Shown: positions 14,728 to 28,582, counted from the stretch's first letter. The stretch is 64,000 nucleotides of DNA from Fratercula arctica (GCA_947846985.1 CANTUZ010000005.1:5408501-5472500), one strand, 5' to 3'. Notes: generated by a model not told the origin, from the letters alone. A program made the numbers and translations.

Positions 14728-17700
14728 CTAAATTACATATGCCAGCATAACTAGTTCAAAATGCAGTTTTGCATTATGGATGCAGTGGAGATGATCGCCA
14801 TAAGGTAGTAATACATAAAATGCTTGGTTTATATTTAATTTCTCCAGGAAGCTTTAGCAGGATTTTATTTTCCATTAATAGCATGGAACTCTGAAACTAA
14901 AGGTTATTAAAATAAGGTGAATACAAAGTGTCTTGAAATCAGTAATTCAGATTTGCTACTTTGTTATACTACATGGGTATTTCTCAACAATTAGAGACTT
15001 GCTGTTAGTTGATGATGATATACATTGTTTGATGGACAGGATGTATACTACAATGATGATAAATGCATCTTTGTTAATATTTTATCATGCTGAATCAGCT
15101 TAATGATGATAAAGACTTTGTTTTTATGATCCAAATGTATTAAAATACAGCTTGGAAAATGTAAAGCTTAATTAATACAGATTAAGTCTAATTGAACAGC
15201 CTGATAGTATGTGCAGACTATGTACATAGTCATCTGGAATACAGTGGTAAATCTGAAGATGATAATTTTTTTTTTCTAAATTGTAGATAACAATGTAATA
15301 CAAACATGGACAAACATGTTACTTGGGGATGCAGAAGGTAGCAACTATTTTCTTTTATTGGAGAATTACGCTAGCCAGTTCTTCCTGGAAGATCTTTGTG
15401 AGCTATTTTGCTCAGAACCTTTGGCTCTTCAGACTGCCAAGACACTTGGTAAAGGCCATCAAGATATTTAAAATCCCACCCATAATGAATCCTTATTTCA
15501 ACAGTGATTTGGTACAATTTCATCCAAAATTGTCTGCCTGCTTCTTACCTACTCTGGCCTTGCATGGTCCAAAGCCCAAGAATATAAATTAGATGGAGTC
15601 AGCATTGCTGTTGTGCTGTTTACTTGCTGGGTTGGGTATATTGATGGTTCCTTCCCACTGCTGGCCAAGATCAGTATCTGGATAAGTCTGTCAAGGATGT
15701 TCAGGTACCCAGGCTAGCATTCTTTGAAATGCTGGCTTTCACCAAAGGAGCTGACTATGATTTCCTGAATACTCTGGGTCACAACTTAAAAGCAACTGAC
15801 TGCTGCAATATTTTCTTTTCTCGTTGATGTGAAAAATGTGTCCCCTTGTCCTCCAAGAAAGAAAACTTAGCCATAAACTCTTCCTATACATTGTCTATAA
15901 AAATAATGAATTACAGTGAGTGGGGAAGGAAAGCATTTGTGTGCTTCGAATGCATTCTGAGGGTTTTGGCACTAGGAAACAATGGGTAAGGCACCTGGAA
16001 AAGAGTGGCAAGCATTCTTTTGGTGAGCGATTGCCCCACTGACTAGCTTATAACATTTTCAAATCATTCACTGCCCAGACTTTCAATAATGACTTTTTAA
16101 TTGCTGGGTTTTTTTTTTTTTTTTTGGAGGCACACTAGAAACTTTATTTTTTTCTAAATTTTATGAGTTTTTTTTTTTTTTTAATACTTATACTCTATGT
16201 CTAGGACCTGACCTTCAGAAAATTTCTGCCATGCCATATATTTGGAAACTTGCAAGCTAATGGTACTACTGTGGTGAAATGATTTATTGAATGGAGAATT
16301 TGGCCCTTCGCTATGTAACAGCAAGCCGTATTGGTATAAATATTCAAGGAGATTCTGATAAATGTGTTAGGCTTGTAATGAAAGATTTTTATTTCTAGCA
16401 AGTCACTTTTGGGTGAAGAAGGGAAGCAAGCATGGGACTCTCTAGTATATGTTGTTGAGTTCTTCCCCCCAGTTACACCAGGAACAGCTTCTGAGACCAT
16501 TGAGGAGTAGACAGAACGTTGTATGTTCATAAATAGCAGCTGGAAGTCCTCTAGGCCATAATATGTTTGATTAAAAACATAGAAGGCTAACAAGCTAGTT
16601 GAATTAAACACTGAAACCTAATTAATGAAAATAAACCTATGCAAGTGACTTTTGACCTTAGTTGTAAACCTGAAAGATTGGATTTACTCCGTGCTACATT
16701 TTAGATTATTCTCTGCAAGATGTGTACACGCATATTGGATTCCGAGATGCCCACTATTCAAAAAGGGAAGGAAAAACTCTGCAAATGTATCCGTTAACCT
16801 TTTTCTTTTAGGGTAAAGGTCACATCTTCATTAATATTTATATGTAGAATTGCTAAACTGGAAAGCTGTATAGACAATATAAAGATCCAGCCTTACTTCT
16901 GTCCCTCTGAATGAGGTGGTGTGAAATATGTGAGGCATGTACACCTTTTTTAATTTTTTTTTTTTTCAATAGTGGAATAAGCAGGTGAGATTTATTTCTT
17001 CCAGAACTTTTTTTTGCTTCTTCCCAAAAGCTCTTTAGACATGCAAATGCGAATAGAATTGGGCCCATCTGCATCTGTGCTCAGGGTTAAACTATGCAAA
17101 AGAGGAAAGTGAGGCGGAATTGTTATATTCTATACATCTTCCACCGATTTAAGTGTTCTGAAAGAGGAGTTACTGCTTGAGGAGCTACCTTCCATCTTGC
17201 TGCTCCCTGCTGGGAGCAGGTGTTTTATGTACACTAGGCTGACAATTGTTGTCTCTCTGAAGCATTAACATGCTGCTGATAACCAGCTATTGAAACGCAT
17301 TGATTGGACCTTGTTGGCAATTGGAGCAGAATGGCTGACAGTTTGAAACTCTTTCAAACTGAATTTGGACAGTGTAGAAATGTTGTGGTCAGCCAGGAGC
17401 AGGATGTGTGGGTCCCCCAGGAGTCGTCTTCAACATGCTGCGTTATTCTGTTTGCTTGTTTTATGACCCTCTGATACAGGCAAAGCACCGAAACGTCTCA
17501 AACTTACACTGAAGGCAACTTTCTGAAAACTGTGTCTGCTGAATTTGGGCTGCTCATTAAGAGCGTAACTCTCCTAGTTAATAAGATGCTTAGATGTTCA
17601 CAATGTGTTATTCATAGATGGTCATTTGCTTGGTTGGACGTTAGGCTGGGTGATGTGTCTGGCTTTTGGTTTTTTGTTCGCAGTTGAGTAACAATGCCTG

Positions 17701-19859
17701 CGTGTTCTCCTTGCCTGAGGTACTGCCTTCTGAAAGGCAGGAGGGTCGCAGTGCCTGCCCTAATGGCTGCCAGCTGTGGAAATCTGCCAGTGCTCAGGTG
17801 GCAGCAGGGAGGGAAGGAGGGGAAGAAGGTGGCCTGCAGGGCAGGTGGAGACTGAGGGTGTCCAGAGAGCAGCAGGGAAGCGGACATGTGGCTGGGCCTT
17901 GAGAGAGAGATTTTTTTACTGGGAATCTACCAGAAATGTGTGGAATTTGTCGTAACATGAGAAATCACTGAAGAGCTGCTGAATTTGAGAGAAAGATCAG
18001 AGGGAAGAGCTTTCCTTGTAAGGACACAGCCATTAGGGTAATTTGTTTTCAAATATTGTTGTTTGACTCAAGTGGTAGACTTGTTAGTTTAAAAGGCTAT
18101 GTTATCCTCTTTTGTTTTATTAAAATCTGGTATTTAGAGATTACGGACTTGGGGATCCTCTGAGCTGAGTTCTTGCTGCAATGATGAGCATGAGGGAGGG
18201 AGGGACCGGGGCTGTGTTCTGCTTTGGTTACAGCTCTGCTGGGGGCTCTCTGGTCACACTGGCAGCTCCAGGCTTCTGGGTATGCACCATGATCCCTGAG
18301 CTAATGCCAGCTCAGAGTCCCAGGGTAGCCTTAAATAATCGACTGCCCCCATTCAGAAAGTCCTCAGATACAAATGCTATGTGGACTGCGAATGGTCCAC
18401 AGGGGAAACTAATGTTTAGTCAAGGGTTCTGGATGGTGAGCTCTTCAAGGACTACTTAAGAGTGTAACTGGGGACTGTGTTCCTTGCTAGTTACAGTGAT
18501 AGTGCGAGTACAAGGTGACTTGGTTTTGGAGTGGTGATATGTAAAGAAATGATTCTTTTATTTTGTCAGGTTACTTTTCTGTCAGACTAGTTCATTGGGT
18601 TGACATGCTTTATTGCAACTGAATGGCTAAAGCTGATGCAAAGGATGAGGTAGGAATAAGCAGGCAGCAGGAGGGTGAGGCCTTCTCTTTCAGGTGTGAT
18701 AACACTAGACTGCATTCCCTTACTGTGAGATCAACCTCTGCTTTCTGTGAAGGGAATAAAATCAATTTTCTCCAATTACTTGGCCACTTCTTACAGATAC
18801 ATACCTTTAGTAGAGATGTCTTGGTTCTTGTAGGTGTTTGTGTCTATATGTATATGAAGACATAAATATATATATGTGTTGGGGTTTTTTTTTGTTTTGT
18901 TTTGGAAGTAGCAGCTAAGGAGTCATAACTTCACCTGACTTCAAATGATAGACTGTTTTCTGTCCTGCTGACTGTGCTAGCTCCAAAGCCTGTTAAAGCA
19001 CAGTGTGGTACTACCTACTTAGTTTACTATGAATAGGGGAGAGACCAGGTCTTTTTCAAATAGTAGGCAGGTAGCAGCCCCAGTGAAGACAGATTTTTAG
19101 ACACGTGAAATGGAAACAAAAGTGCTTAAGGTCAATCTTTACAACACGTGCCATGAAAATGAGTAGCTGCTTTGTACCAGCTCTGACTCAAAGCTGTCTT
19201 TTAGCTGGCAGGCAAACGTTGGGGTTACTTTTTTTCTTTATGTGATCAAAGAGGAAAGTAAATTTGTATTTGGATGACCTGTGCCTAGTTGCAGGTACAC
19301 AAATGCATATTTTGAGCATCATAAATGCTTAATGCCTTGCAGCTTGCATGCCCAGCTGCCATGTAGAAGATTTGTAGAACAAAAGACCAAATGTTTATTA
19401 TAGAAGGTGTCCGTGTGTGGGTTCTTACTGTTGAAAGTTTCAAGCTAGGCTGATGTAACCGATTCCTCCTGTCTCAGAGTGGTCAGAATGGAAAAACAGA
19501 GTTATTTAATTGATTTGATTTAGTTCCTTTTGTTTGAAATGAAAGGACACAAATGTTTGAAAGAATCCTTTTAGGTAGCCAACAGCACAGTGAAGTTGAA
19601 CTTTCAGGCTTTTACTTGAGAGCTTTGAAAAAATTTAGTATCAAGTTTTGGATTTGCCTGTATAAGAGGAATAGTTTTGGAATGCAGTAGGTGATGATAG
19701 AGGCTTTGTCTGTGCAACATACGGGATTCAGCTTTTGGATTTTCTTTTCTGGAAAGTTAATCTGATTTTTCAGTGAGGTACCTTCATTGTCACAGATGAT
19801 CCTTCTATTCACAACACCTTTTGTGCTACCTGATGTCAGTCTGATTTTGCTCATAAGCT

Positions 19860-21250
19860 TTGATGATATCAGAACATAATCTCTGCCACGGTACTAAGTC
19901 TTTAGTGCCACATAAGTGAAGATTTGCCTCTCAATCTGTCCATATTTAAAGTAGCTGTAAAAAGTAGCTTTGTATGGTTTTTAAGTATGCATATGTAGCG
20001 GAGGACTAGATTTGTACACTTGAGTGTGTTGAGAGCATTTTTTCAAAATCCAGTGTCTCACAGTGCGTAATGCTTCAGAGCTTGGGATCTTACCCTGTCA
20101 CTTTATAGTAACTAGGGTACAAAACAGTGCCTGCAGAAGCGACTGAAATACTTGCTTTGACAGCTGCAACTTGTTCTAGTTTTGCACCCATACAGAACCG
20201 TGGTGACAACTGCAAGTGAGTGTTTACTTTTGTTTGAAGTCAGATGCCTCGCTTGTTTCAGAGGCACTGCTTTTCTCTGTATGGCTTCACTGACAGTGGC
20301 GATGGTCTTGAGCATATGCCTGCCACCTTATCTGCAGCATAGTGTACCCAGCGCATGCTCTTGGCCTGACTTGCTTTCCACTGGGGAGAGTTAGAACAAG
20401 ATCTTAGTTTCTTTTATGTTGCTGTCCAGGCTGAGGCACTTGGCAGCACAACCAAAATAACAATGTGCTGTGTGTGTACCACTGCACACAGGCTCAGTCA
20501 GTGGTAAGGAGCAGTGAAAGGCCAAAAGTGTAATGATCTATGATTCATCACAGAATCTCTGTAGATGGAAAATCCTGAAATCTGTGTGATAATGGATGCA
20601 GATGCATTGGCTGTTTGTCTCGGAATACATCAAGAAGTGTTTCTGCAAATATGCTAAAGCACAGTCTTGCCTGAAGCCATTTTTATCATTAAACATCGTT
20701 AAATGTTCTGATATTCTGCTTGGCGTGATGCTATTGTGAAATGAAAAAGGTACGTGCACAAACATGTCCAAACAGGCAAATTTGTACAGAAGCTTCCTGA
20801 ACTTCGAGCTGATGACATCAAATGGGCTGATGTCTGAACTGTCTTTGAATTTGCTTTGCTATAAAAAAATATAAGAAATTGTGCCTTGACCAGACTGGCA
20901 GAACTTTCCAGGAGCTTCTGTTTAATAACAGCCTGATTCTTATTATGGCAGTGTTTTTTTTTCCAGCAGTGGACAGAGCTGATATCATAGTGTTGCTGTA
21001 GCATGTGCAAGGTGAATGGTGCTTCTATCCTTGAACTCCTGTGGTTTTGTGACCTTCTCCCACACAACGTTAAGCAGATGCACGAGTGTTTTGACTAGAT
21101 GGCAACCCCAAGTTTGTACATATTTGCAGGGATGCCATCTGTGCCTGCTCCCTTGCCCTGGGACATCTGTTCAGTAGCTCTAAGAGCATCTGCTATAAGT
21201 GCTGGTGCTGCTCCTTGAAAGAGGCTGTGGGGCTTCATTTGGCACTTGAT
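19860..21250 (-). mobile_element. Decayed non-LTR retrotransposon (LINE), reverse-transcriptase region, not CR1
   Basis: Reading the minus strand from high to low coordinates, degraded pieces appear in the correct order of a LINE reverse transcriptase, in changing frames. 21172-21113 reads EQMSQGKGAGTDGIPANMYK (fingers motif). Around 21075-21030 it resembles VWEKVTKPQEFKDR-type sequence. 20681-20652 has NGFRQDCALA, matching the VRQGCALAP motif. 20597-20553 has IHYHTDFRIFHLQRF. 20457-20394 resembles the FGLTISLKKTE stretch. 20213-20172 has AVVTTVLYGCKTRT, matching the LLYGCETWT motif. 20093-20068 has KIPSSEALR. These motifs belong to the RTE-like group often misnamed craniofacial development protein 2-like in databases, not to CR1, the usual bird LINE. 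I do not see the catalytic Y-x-D-D, and frameshifts and stops are many, so the copy is dead. Family assignment is inference. Confidence 0.8.
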
Positions 21251-22479
21251 CAGGGATAACGGAAGTTGTAAAGTCAGAATAATAACTCTGGTTTATTTAT
21301 GTTGGAAAGTGATAAAGGAGATTTCCAGAACTGAATGCAAAAAGTAGTTTTGCTTTAGTTCCTAGAGCTCTTATCAGAGCATTTAATCAGTATTGTGCTT
21401 ACCAAATGGCACCCTGTCTTGATTGTGGGATATTTTAGTGTCTTGTGATAGGTGTTAGCATCGTAAAGATAAGAGTAAAAAGTGCTGTATACACTGAGGA
21501 GGTTCAGAAGGACATGTATCCCAGAGCTCTTCTTGAGGTTGTGTCTTATTTGGAGTCTGTGAGGCCCTCCCTACTTTTGCCGCTTCCACAACCTGACAGC
21601 AGTAAAATCTTTGAATTTAATGTGGTATTGTTTGTCACAGGTTAAGATCATTGCTGTGGTAGGTATGATGAATAGATGAATATGTTTCTTTAGTGCAGAT
21701 GATGTATTAAGCCAACTCACCATATAGAAATACTTCGCTTTTTCTGCTTCAGGTGTCTTACATGCTCTTATTTAATGTTGATAATGATGTTTCCAATTTT
21801 TTGGATCGTTACATCCACAGCAGCTGTTTCCAACTTACAGTATACTTTTAGACACCTTTTCCTCCTGATCTAGAGTGAAATGAGCTTTCAAATACACAGT
21901 CAAATATTCACTATGGTTGTGACTAAAAGAAGGAGAAAAAAAGAAAACATTAAACATCACTGATGTTTATCCTCTCATAACAATATTAGTGTGTGAGGGT
22001 ACATAGGGGTTGCAAAAGTTTTCAGAAAGAATTGCAAAGCATCTTGAGTTCATTGTGGAATAATATTGTTCTGTAAAGCACATTGCATGGTCTTAAATTA
22101 TCCCAACTTTTTTGATGTGCATAAAATTAATCTGAATTTAGCAACACGTTTTTTTCTTACACGCTGGGATTTGAACAAGAGGCTGCAGACAGACCTGTAA
22201 AAAGCATTTGAATTCTATAATTGTATAAAAGAAGCCAGCAGTAGCTTACATTCTTAACAAATATGGATATTCTAGTAGTGGGAAAATTTCAGCCAATATT
22301 GTGTTGTTGTTCCATAAACAGTGAGCTTTCTTAATACATGTGTTCGGAGACTTTAATCTGTCAAAATGCATGTTACTTTTGATCTACACCTGTTTAAAAA
22401 ATATAAAAAAATAAATCCTCATCGAGAAATAACAAATAAAACAAGAAACCATCACTCGGTGCTAACAAGTTGACAAGTA

Positions 22480-22690
22480 GATTATTGTCTCTCATCTCTC
22501 TCTCTTGGAAAAGGTCTTGAGGAGGGTGGCAGGAGCTAAGGACAGCGGCAAGCTGACACACAGGCTTCATGCAGATGTGATGCAGAAGAAGAAGCAGTTG
22601 TAATACTCGGGGATCTCTCCTGGGTTTTGATATGGATCTCCTGGCAACATTTAAAGTCACACTTGCCTACATGATGATATGTTGCAGATG
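22480..22690 (-). mobile_element. Possible endonuclease remnant of the same LINE
   Basis: Upstream of the RT series on the minus strand, this segment reads LLLLHHIC in one place and LFQEREMRDNN further on. That weakly resembles the apurinic-type endonuclease region of the same LINE group, where an NGLLLL stretch is followed by a NTFFRxRxR-like stretch before the HPRS/DYV motifs. Order and strand agree with one element reaching about 22.68 kb. The 1.2 kb between this piece and the RT is longer and less recognisable than expected, perhaps through insertion or decay. It could be a chance likeness. Confidence 0.35.
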
Positions 22691-23948
22691 CTGCAATCCT
22701 TTTAGGAACCCTTACTCGTTCTGTTCCTATGTTTTCTTCTTCCTTGCAAAATACTGGGAAGTACCTGCAAAACACGTGTTAGAGATTAGTTCATTTTCTT
22801 GTCTCTTGTATGGTAGCTTCTGTTAATTTCCCCCCATTGTTTACCTGTTGGTTTATTGTAGATAAAAACTTGTGCAGTGGCATTTCAAGTCAAAGATGAG
22901 ATAGATATTAAAAAAAAAAAAAATCCATTTACTTTCTTTGTTTTACTAATTATTTTCTCACTGGCTGATGATTTCTTGCCTAAGTTTATGTTTTTCTACT
23001 CATTTGTCTTCCATTCCACAATTTGCAGATTAGAACTTGAACGTAGAGCAGGTGCATTTATTTCCAGGAGTGAATGGCCTTTATGTCTTTGCTATTGAAG
23101 AGGCTTTCCTCCAGAGTCTGGTGGGAGGAGGAAAGAAAAGATGATGTTTGCTATTGACAAAGCTATTTGCACATGAATTATATTCTGGTAGAGAAAAGAC
23201 AACTACAGCTTCTGAGCTGTGAACATGGTGAAGTATGTGTGTAGTCAAGATCTGGGTGTGAATTTGTGCATCCTAAAAAAAAAAAAAAAAACAATGCAAG
23301 AGTTTTGGTTTGCCTTGAGCTTTTTAAATACTTGAGAGAGAGTTGTTGAGCTAATTCAGCCAGTCTCCGCTGTTGGGATTTTGTTAACTGTTGTTTACTG
23401 ATGTTTGTCTGAATGCAACTGCTTTTGATTTGCACTGGTTGAAGGGTGGTGAAAAATAGGTCTGCTGTCATCCTCCTTTCCTGCCACTGAAGAGGTAAAA
23501 TGTGGTGTTTTATACAGTCCTGTGGCACTTAGCAGTGCATTAGGTGTACATATATAAAAATGTTAGTACTGGATTTTGCAGCAGATTTTAACTAGTCACT
23601 TCTGTATTATATAAATTAGTCAAACTCAGTGCATCAGCAACAAGCTGGTTTTAGTCCTGAAGTAACTGTTGTCACTAAAGCTTGTCAGATGAGAAACTAC
23701 ATTGCTTTGCAATTCCCTGTGCTGTTCAAATAATAGAGCAGAGATGTGATTAAGTACAGTATCTGACTGACCTTTCCAGGGCTGGACTGTTGCCTTTTCA
23801 TTAACAAACAAAACATTGTGTAGTAAGCGATTAAAGCGATTAGCTCTGTGGCTGTAAGAGATTGGGAAGAATGACTGCAGAAAGCGATGTGCTTCCTGCA
23901 ACAGGAGCTTGTCTTGCTCTCAGGCTCTTAAGCTTCTATGATCAACTG

Positions 23949-23979
23949 TGTATATATATGTATATGTATGTATGTATAC
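23949..23979. repeat. TA/TG microsatellite
   Basis: TATATATATG followed by TATATG and three TATG units. Short compound microsatellite. Confidence 0.9.
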
Positions 23980-25847
23980 AAATACTTTATGTCTGTGAGA
24001 GGTACTAGACTGTTATGTAGCTCTTCCTCATTTTTCTGAAGTTTTCTGCCTCACTGCTGTTTATCTGAACACGAGAGAAAGAAAGTCTTTTTAATGACTT
24101 CCTTTTGTGCTTTGACAGCAGATGGCAATTATGAAGCATTTAACTTGTAAGTGTGACTTCACTGACAGTACTTGTCCTAGTGCTTTCCTGGCTTGAAAAT
24201 GCCAGCAGCGGTATGTTCTGTATATTGACTGTGCTCTTACTGAGCATCAAAATAAAATAATAAAAATATCCTCTCCAGATTTCTTATGAATGTAATTTAG
24301 TTATTTTAATGGGTGGTGGTGGCGGTGGTAGTCATTAATCAACAATCTGCTCTCCTGTTCAGGAAGCTGCTGTTTCTCTGCCCTCCTTGTTCCTTTATGT
24401 TCATGAAGCAAGCCAGTTCCTTCACACCACCAGCCTTTCTTATTTTTTACACTCTGTCCTGCATGTATTTTATTTGTACGTATGCCTGCTGTGTTTTCTT
24501 TCAATTTTGGTTTTGCCTTTATCTGCCTGTGACTGTTTTTACTTTGCCACTTGAGTCTTTGATTCGAGACACCTGATAATGCTCACATGTTGCATGAAAA
24601 TTGTAATGGCGAGGCATTGTCAGGATTCAGGAGGGTTTGAGTTTCTCTTTTGGTCAAGATTTATTGTCTTGGTGTTCCCCTTCCCAGTCTGTTGCGATCT
24701 TTGCCACATGTTACCAGCTAGTGTTTCATCTCATAAGTAAGTTCCTCTCGAAGACCTCTGTTTTTCAGTTTTTATGATCTAAAAAACCTCTGCTTCACTG
24801 GTAAGAGCTATTCTTGATGAAGTGTACACACATGTAATGCTTGCTCATACCGTCTGTTAAGGTCTGTGTACAGCCAAGCAGTGTAAAAGGCTTGTGCAAA
24901 AATGAAAATGGGCAACTGTCTACTTATGGTTTTGTGTTGCATTTATTTTTTGGAAGTGGTTTTGATTACTGTAATTTTTAGCGCCCCCCCTCCCCCTTCC
25001 CCAAACTAGCACCCATCTTTCAACTGCCATGTTAAATTGGAGTTCTCCAGTAGGGAGACACTGTGGAGGTAGATGGGGACATCTACCTGGACAACCTAAC
25101 ATCTGCACTTAGTTGAAGAGATATTTCTACTACAAAAGGAGATCTGCCCTTCTATATCCAGGGCTTCATTTTAACAGGAAAAAGAGCACCGTGATTTGAT
25201 ACCCTGTAAATACTCTCTGTGATCTGAGGTCCAAGAGAAGGCTTCACTGTTTGCACTGTCAATGTGCTACTGCCTGTAAGGGCTAAATTCACCCTACAAG
25301 AATTGTCTCCTTCCGCCGTCATGAAGCCAGTTAATAGCTGTACCTTGTTAGCTCTCCTATGACTGTTCCCTGGTGACAGCCGTCTGAAGGTTTTGTGTAT
25401 GCCAGGTGTTGAGACACCTAGTCCAGCCAGGAGGTTTTGTTCCCTTGTAAAGCTGAACAATTACAGCTGTAACAATAAAAGTCAGAAAAGGAGTTAAGCA
25501 AAATTGCATGTAGGGGAGTCCTAAAAGTAATCAGTTTTTTAAAAAGTGGATTTGCAAATAGTAAATGTAAATTTAATGATTACTTGGTGCTTTTTTTCCT
25601 TAATGGCTTGTTGTTTGTACATTGGTAATGATATGTACAGATCTATATTTTTGCTTTTTCTACAAATTCTATGTTCATACAAAACATTTTGGTGAAAGAA
25701 CAGGGGTAATTTTTGTGTAGTTTAACCTGTTCTATGGGTAAAAAGAGGACCTCATTTTCCAGGACTGTAAAATGGTGTTTTGAATGTGAGCTGTTTTTCA
25801 TGTAAGTGGTATTGCTATTTTTGTAACGTACTGAATGTATAATCTTG

Positions 25848-25862
25848 TCTCTCTCTCTCTCT
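25848..25862. repeat. (TC)n microsatellite
   Basis: Seven TC units about 160 bp upstream of the first exon in the window. It is too far from the acceptor to be its polypyrimidine tract. Confidence 0.9.
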
Positions 25863-26023
25863 TAAAAAATGAAGTAGAAGCTAATTCATGCTGAGTAACC
25901 TCTTTAGATTGTGACCTTCCACGTGGTGTTTGCTTAAAGAAATCTAAGAATTAGGAAGAAAGTGACAGAAGCAATGAATAAACCAAAAAATGGAACTGAT
26001 TCTTCTTCCTGTTTTAAAAACAG

Positions 26024-26194
26024 CTATTTTGAACTGGAGAGCAGTGGCCTACGGGATGAGATTAGATATCACTACAGGTTTAATGGGAAGTCAAGAACAG
26101 AGGTGTTCCCGTACCATCTGGCAGATGGACAGTGGCATAAGATTGCCGTATCACTTAGTGCATCCCACCTTCTGCTCCACGTGGACTGCAACAG
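26024..26194 (+). CDS. NELL1: NELL1 internal exon: TSPN/laminin-G-like domain, second half
   Basis: This 171-nt exon begins after the acceptor ending AAAAACAG and ends before GTAAGA. It enters on the third base of a split Ser codon and leaves after the first two bases of an Arg codon, completed by the next exon. The reading includes SYFELESSGLRDEIRYHY, ADGQWHKIAV and SASHLLLHVDCNR. From memory these match human NELL1 around residues 112-169 almost residue for residue, and differ from the NELL2 paralogue, which has a HRNEV-type sequence at the start. The domain is the thrombospondin-N-terminal/laminin-G-like jelly roll of this secreted glycoprotein, with the conserved DGQWHK strand and the Cys of VDCNR visible. 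NELL1 is known as an extracellular signal that promotes bone formation and binds cell-surface receptors. The frame stays open into the upstream intron, but homology stops at the acceptor. Confidence 0.96.
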
Positions 26195-27524
26195 GTAAGA
26201 AAATATGTTCAGCAATTTCTATTTCTTTAAAAAATGCTCTCTGTTTACACATAGGAATAAAATTGGAAAAGGAGATTTTTTTTTTTTTTTTTAAAATATC
26301 TAATTTAAAAAGCATGGTAAACTGCCATGGGATAAAAAAAAGGAAAACAAAGCATTAAAATGAAACAATTCATTGTGATTATGAACAAATGTAGAAAAGG
26401 TTGATTGCTGACTGGGGAGTATTAAATGCATCTCTAGTTTAGGTACTAGATGATGTTATGTTTGACTGTGATTGCATTTAAGTGTGATAGATTAGTGTGC
26501 ACTCTGTTCTGTTGTGAACTGCTTCACTCAGCATACCTCAAGACTTGAAGAGCAGATAGATGTTTCAGAGGCGTTTTAATTTTATTTTACATAATCCAGC
26601 AGTGCACTTTTTTTACTGATTTTTTTTTTTGCACCCACTGTCCCACTTGGAAATTTCTGAGAAACCTGCAAGCTTCTTTTTGCATGTCTAGAAGTGGTGC
26701 TTTTTATTTTTTTGAAGGGTAGTCTCTCACTACACTTTCTTTCCTTTAAAAGTTGTGAAGACTGCAAGATGGCAGATTGTCAGGATTTCAAGGAATAAAA
26801 AGCAGCAAACCTAGAATCTCTCTTCCTTTGAATCTCTCTTCCCATGGGATTGGTCTCACAACGTATTGAAGACTCCAGCTTTTGTTATTTAGTGTTTGAT
26901 GAGGAAACTCAGAAAACTTGAAATTGGGACCCTCAAAATAGCCTGTAGGAATGAGGAAAATGAACCATTACTTTCGTGTCTTCTTGCACTGAAATTAATA
27001 TAAAAATATCTTCAGTGAGAGGATCAGCATATGCATTTTGGATTTGGGGCACTTAAATGGATAGGTTGATGGTAGCAGATATTTTTTTCTAAAGTCTTCA
27101 TTTTGTTCAGGCAGGCAGAATAAAGTTATGTGAGTGTCACAGGAGTATGTGGATATTGGAATATTTGAAAAAGTTTAAATTTTGACTGAAGTAATTATGA
27201 GATACTGTTTTGAGAAGAAGGTTAAAACCATTTTCTGCAACTGCAGTAACTACTGACACTAAAATCTAATCTGAGGGAAGGTTGCTTATTGAATCCTTTT
27301 ATTTGGACCCTAGAAGCAATTAAGTGCTTAGAGCAATTTTAATTTCATTGAGGCATGAAATCTACCATTTGTAAAGATTGTCTTCATTTCAGTCATCTGA
27401 TTTATTTATCTTACCATTATTTATTTCTGTTATATTATTTCTTTGCTCACAACAGTGTATTTTTTTGTTTGTTTGTTTATTGACATGCTGGGTTTTGGGA
27501 AAGGTTCTTCATTATCTCCTATGA

Positions 27525-27547
27525 TTTTTTTTTTTTTTTTTTTTTTT
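27525..27547. repeat. Poly-T run of 23
   Basis: Twenty-three consecutive T within the large intron. Simple sequence. Confidence 0.95.
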
Positions 27548-28582
27548 ACATGAACAGCAAATGTGTTTTAGGAAGACCCTTTTTAGCAGATTGTTTTGCT
27601 GTTTGCCGCCTTGCACGCAATGTGAAAGGAAGACAACACAAAAAGCCTGCCTGGTGCAGCAGTCTATCCAGGGACAAGAGAGTCATGGTTGTGACCTGAT
27701 TTTCTTTATAGCAACAAGCAACAATAGATAAATGCAATTACAGAATGAGCTGTGCTGTTATATGAGGTGATAAATGTATGTAAGTGTACCTGTCAGGTAG
27801 GCCTAAACAGGGCTGATCCATCTAAGAGTTTCCCTTAAGGTGGTACATCTCAAGGCTGCTCCCAGCATAAATCCATACCTAAATGCCTCTATTTGGCTGT
27901 GTATTTGTGGTAGTTTATGACAACTCCTGTGGAAAAGTAATGGGAATAGTCTTGAAAGCATGACTTGAGGGCAGATCATAGTAGAAGTTTAAATGGGGGG
28001 AGGTCTTTAAGTTCCTGACTCAGCTGTAGTACCTCTGCTCAGTTAATTAGAGAATTTTGTGAACATGTGTGTTAGAGTTTCCTTTATTGTATCTTAAGCC
28101 CCCATGTCTTTGCACTCAGAAGAGAAGTCAGCGTCTTGTTCATCTCTGCACTAGTATTTCTTGATGATACTACAATAAAAGAAGTCAAAAGAAGTGAAAA
28201 TGAAGAGTAAGTCAATGAGGGGTACTTCTGAGCACTACTGAAAATCCTCATGCTAGTGTTGGGAAAGCTCCATCTGAAAGTATGCACAGAATCCAGCGTC
28301 AAGAGCTGTAGACTTTACATGTAAATGTCACCATTTAGGGCTAGCGTGGTGTCAGTGGCTTTCAGCAGAGTTCAGGATGCCTAATGAGAAGCGATACTTC
28401 TGCAGACTTAATTGAACAAGTCAGTCACTGGGAAAGAGAATACAACTGCAGTCAATAGATTCCCCTGCTGTACCTCCTGCAGAGATTCGGTGTCATCAGA
28501 ACAAGAATTTAGCTTGAAGTGTATCTATCTAGTTAAAGAAATTCTATGCTCTTTTTCTTTCTACTTACTGTTCTTTCCCCTG

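Larger units (their letters stand above)
1..26023 (+). other. NELL1: NELL1 intron (3' part), upstream of first exon in window
   Basis: About 26 kb of non-coding, AT-rich sequence precedes the first recognisable exon. I looked for the preceding NELL1 exons (signal peptide and the first half of the TSPN domain) and saw none, so this is inferred to be the downstream part of a long intron. NELL1 is known for very large introns. Open frames here are short, occur on both strands and match no family I know. The exception is a decayed reverse-transcriptase series on the minus strand at 19.86-21.25 kb, listed separately. Long T runs and small microsatellites are also listed. A lineage-specific lncRNA or a small undetected exon cannot be excluded from sequence alone. 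Confidence 0.75.

Noticed and set aside
16201..16611. 136-codon minus-strand open frame
   Set aside because: No domain, signal or homology I can name, and no supporting neighbour. Treated as a chance frame in intronic sequence.
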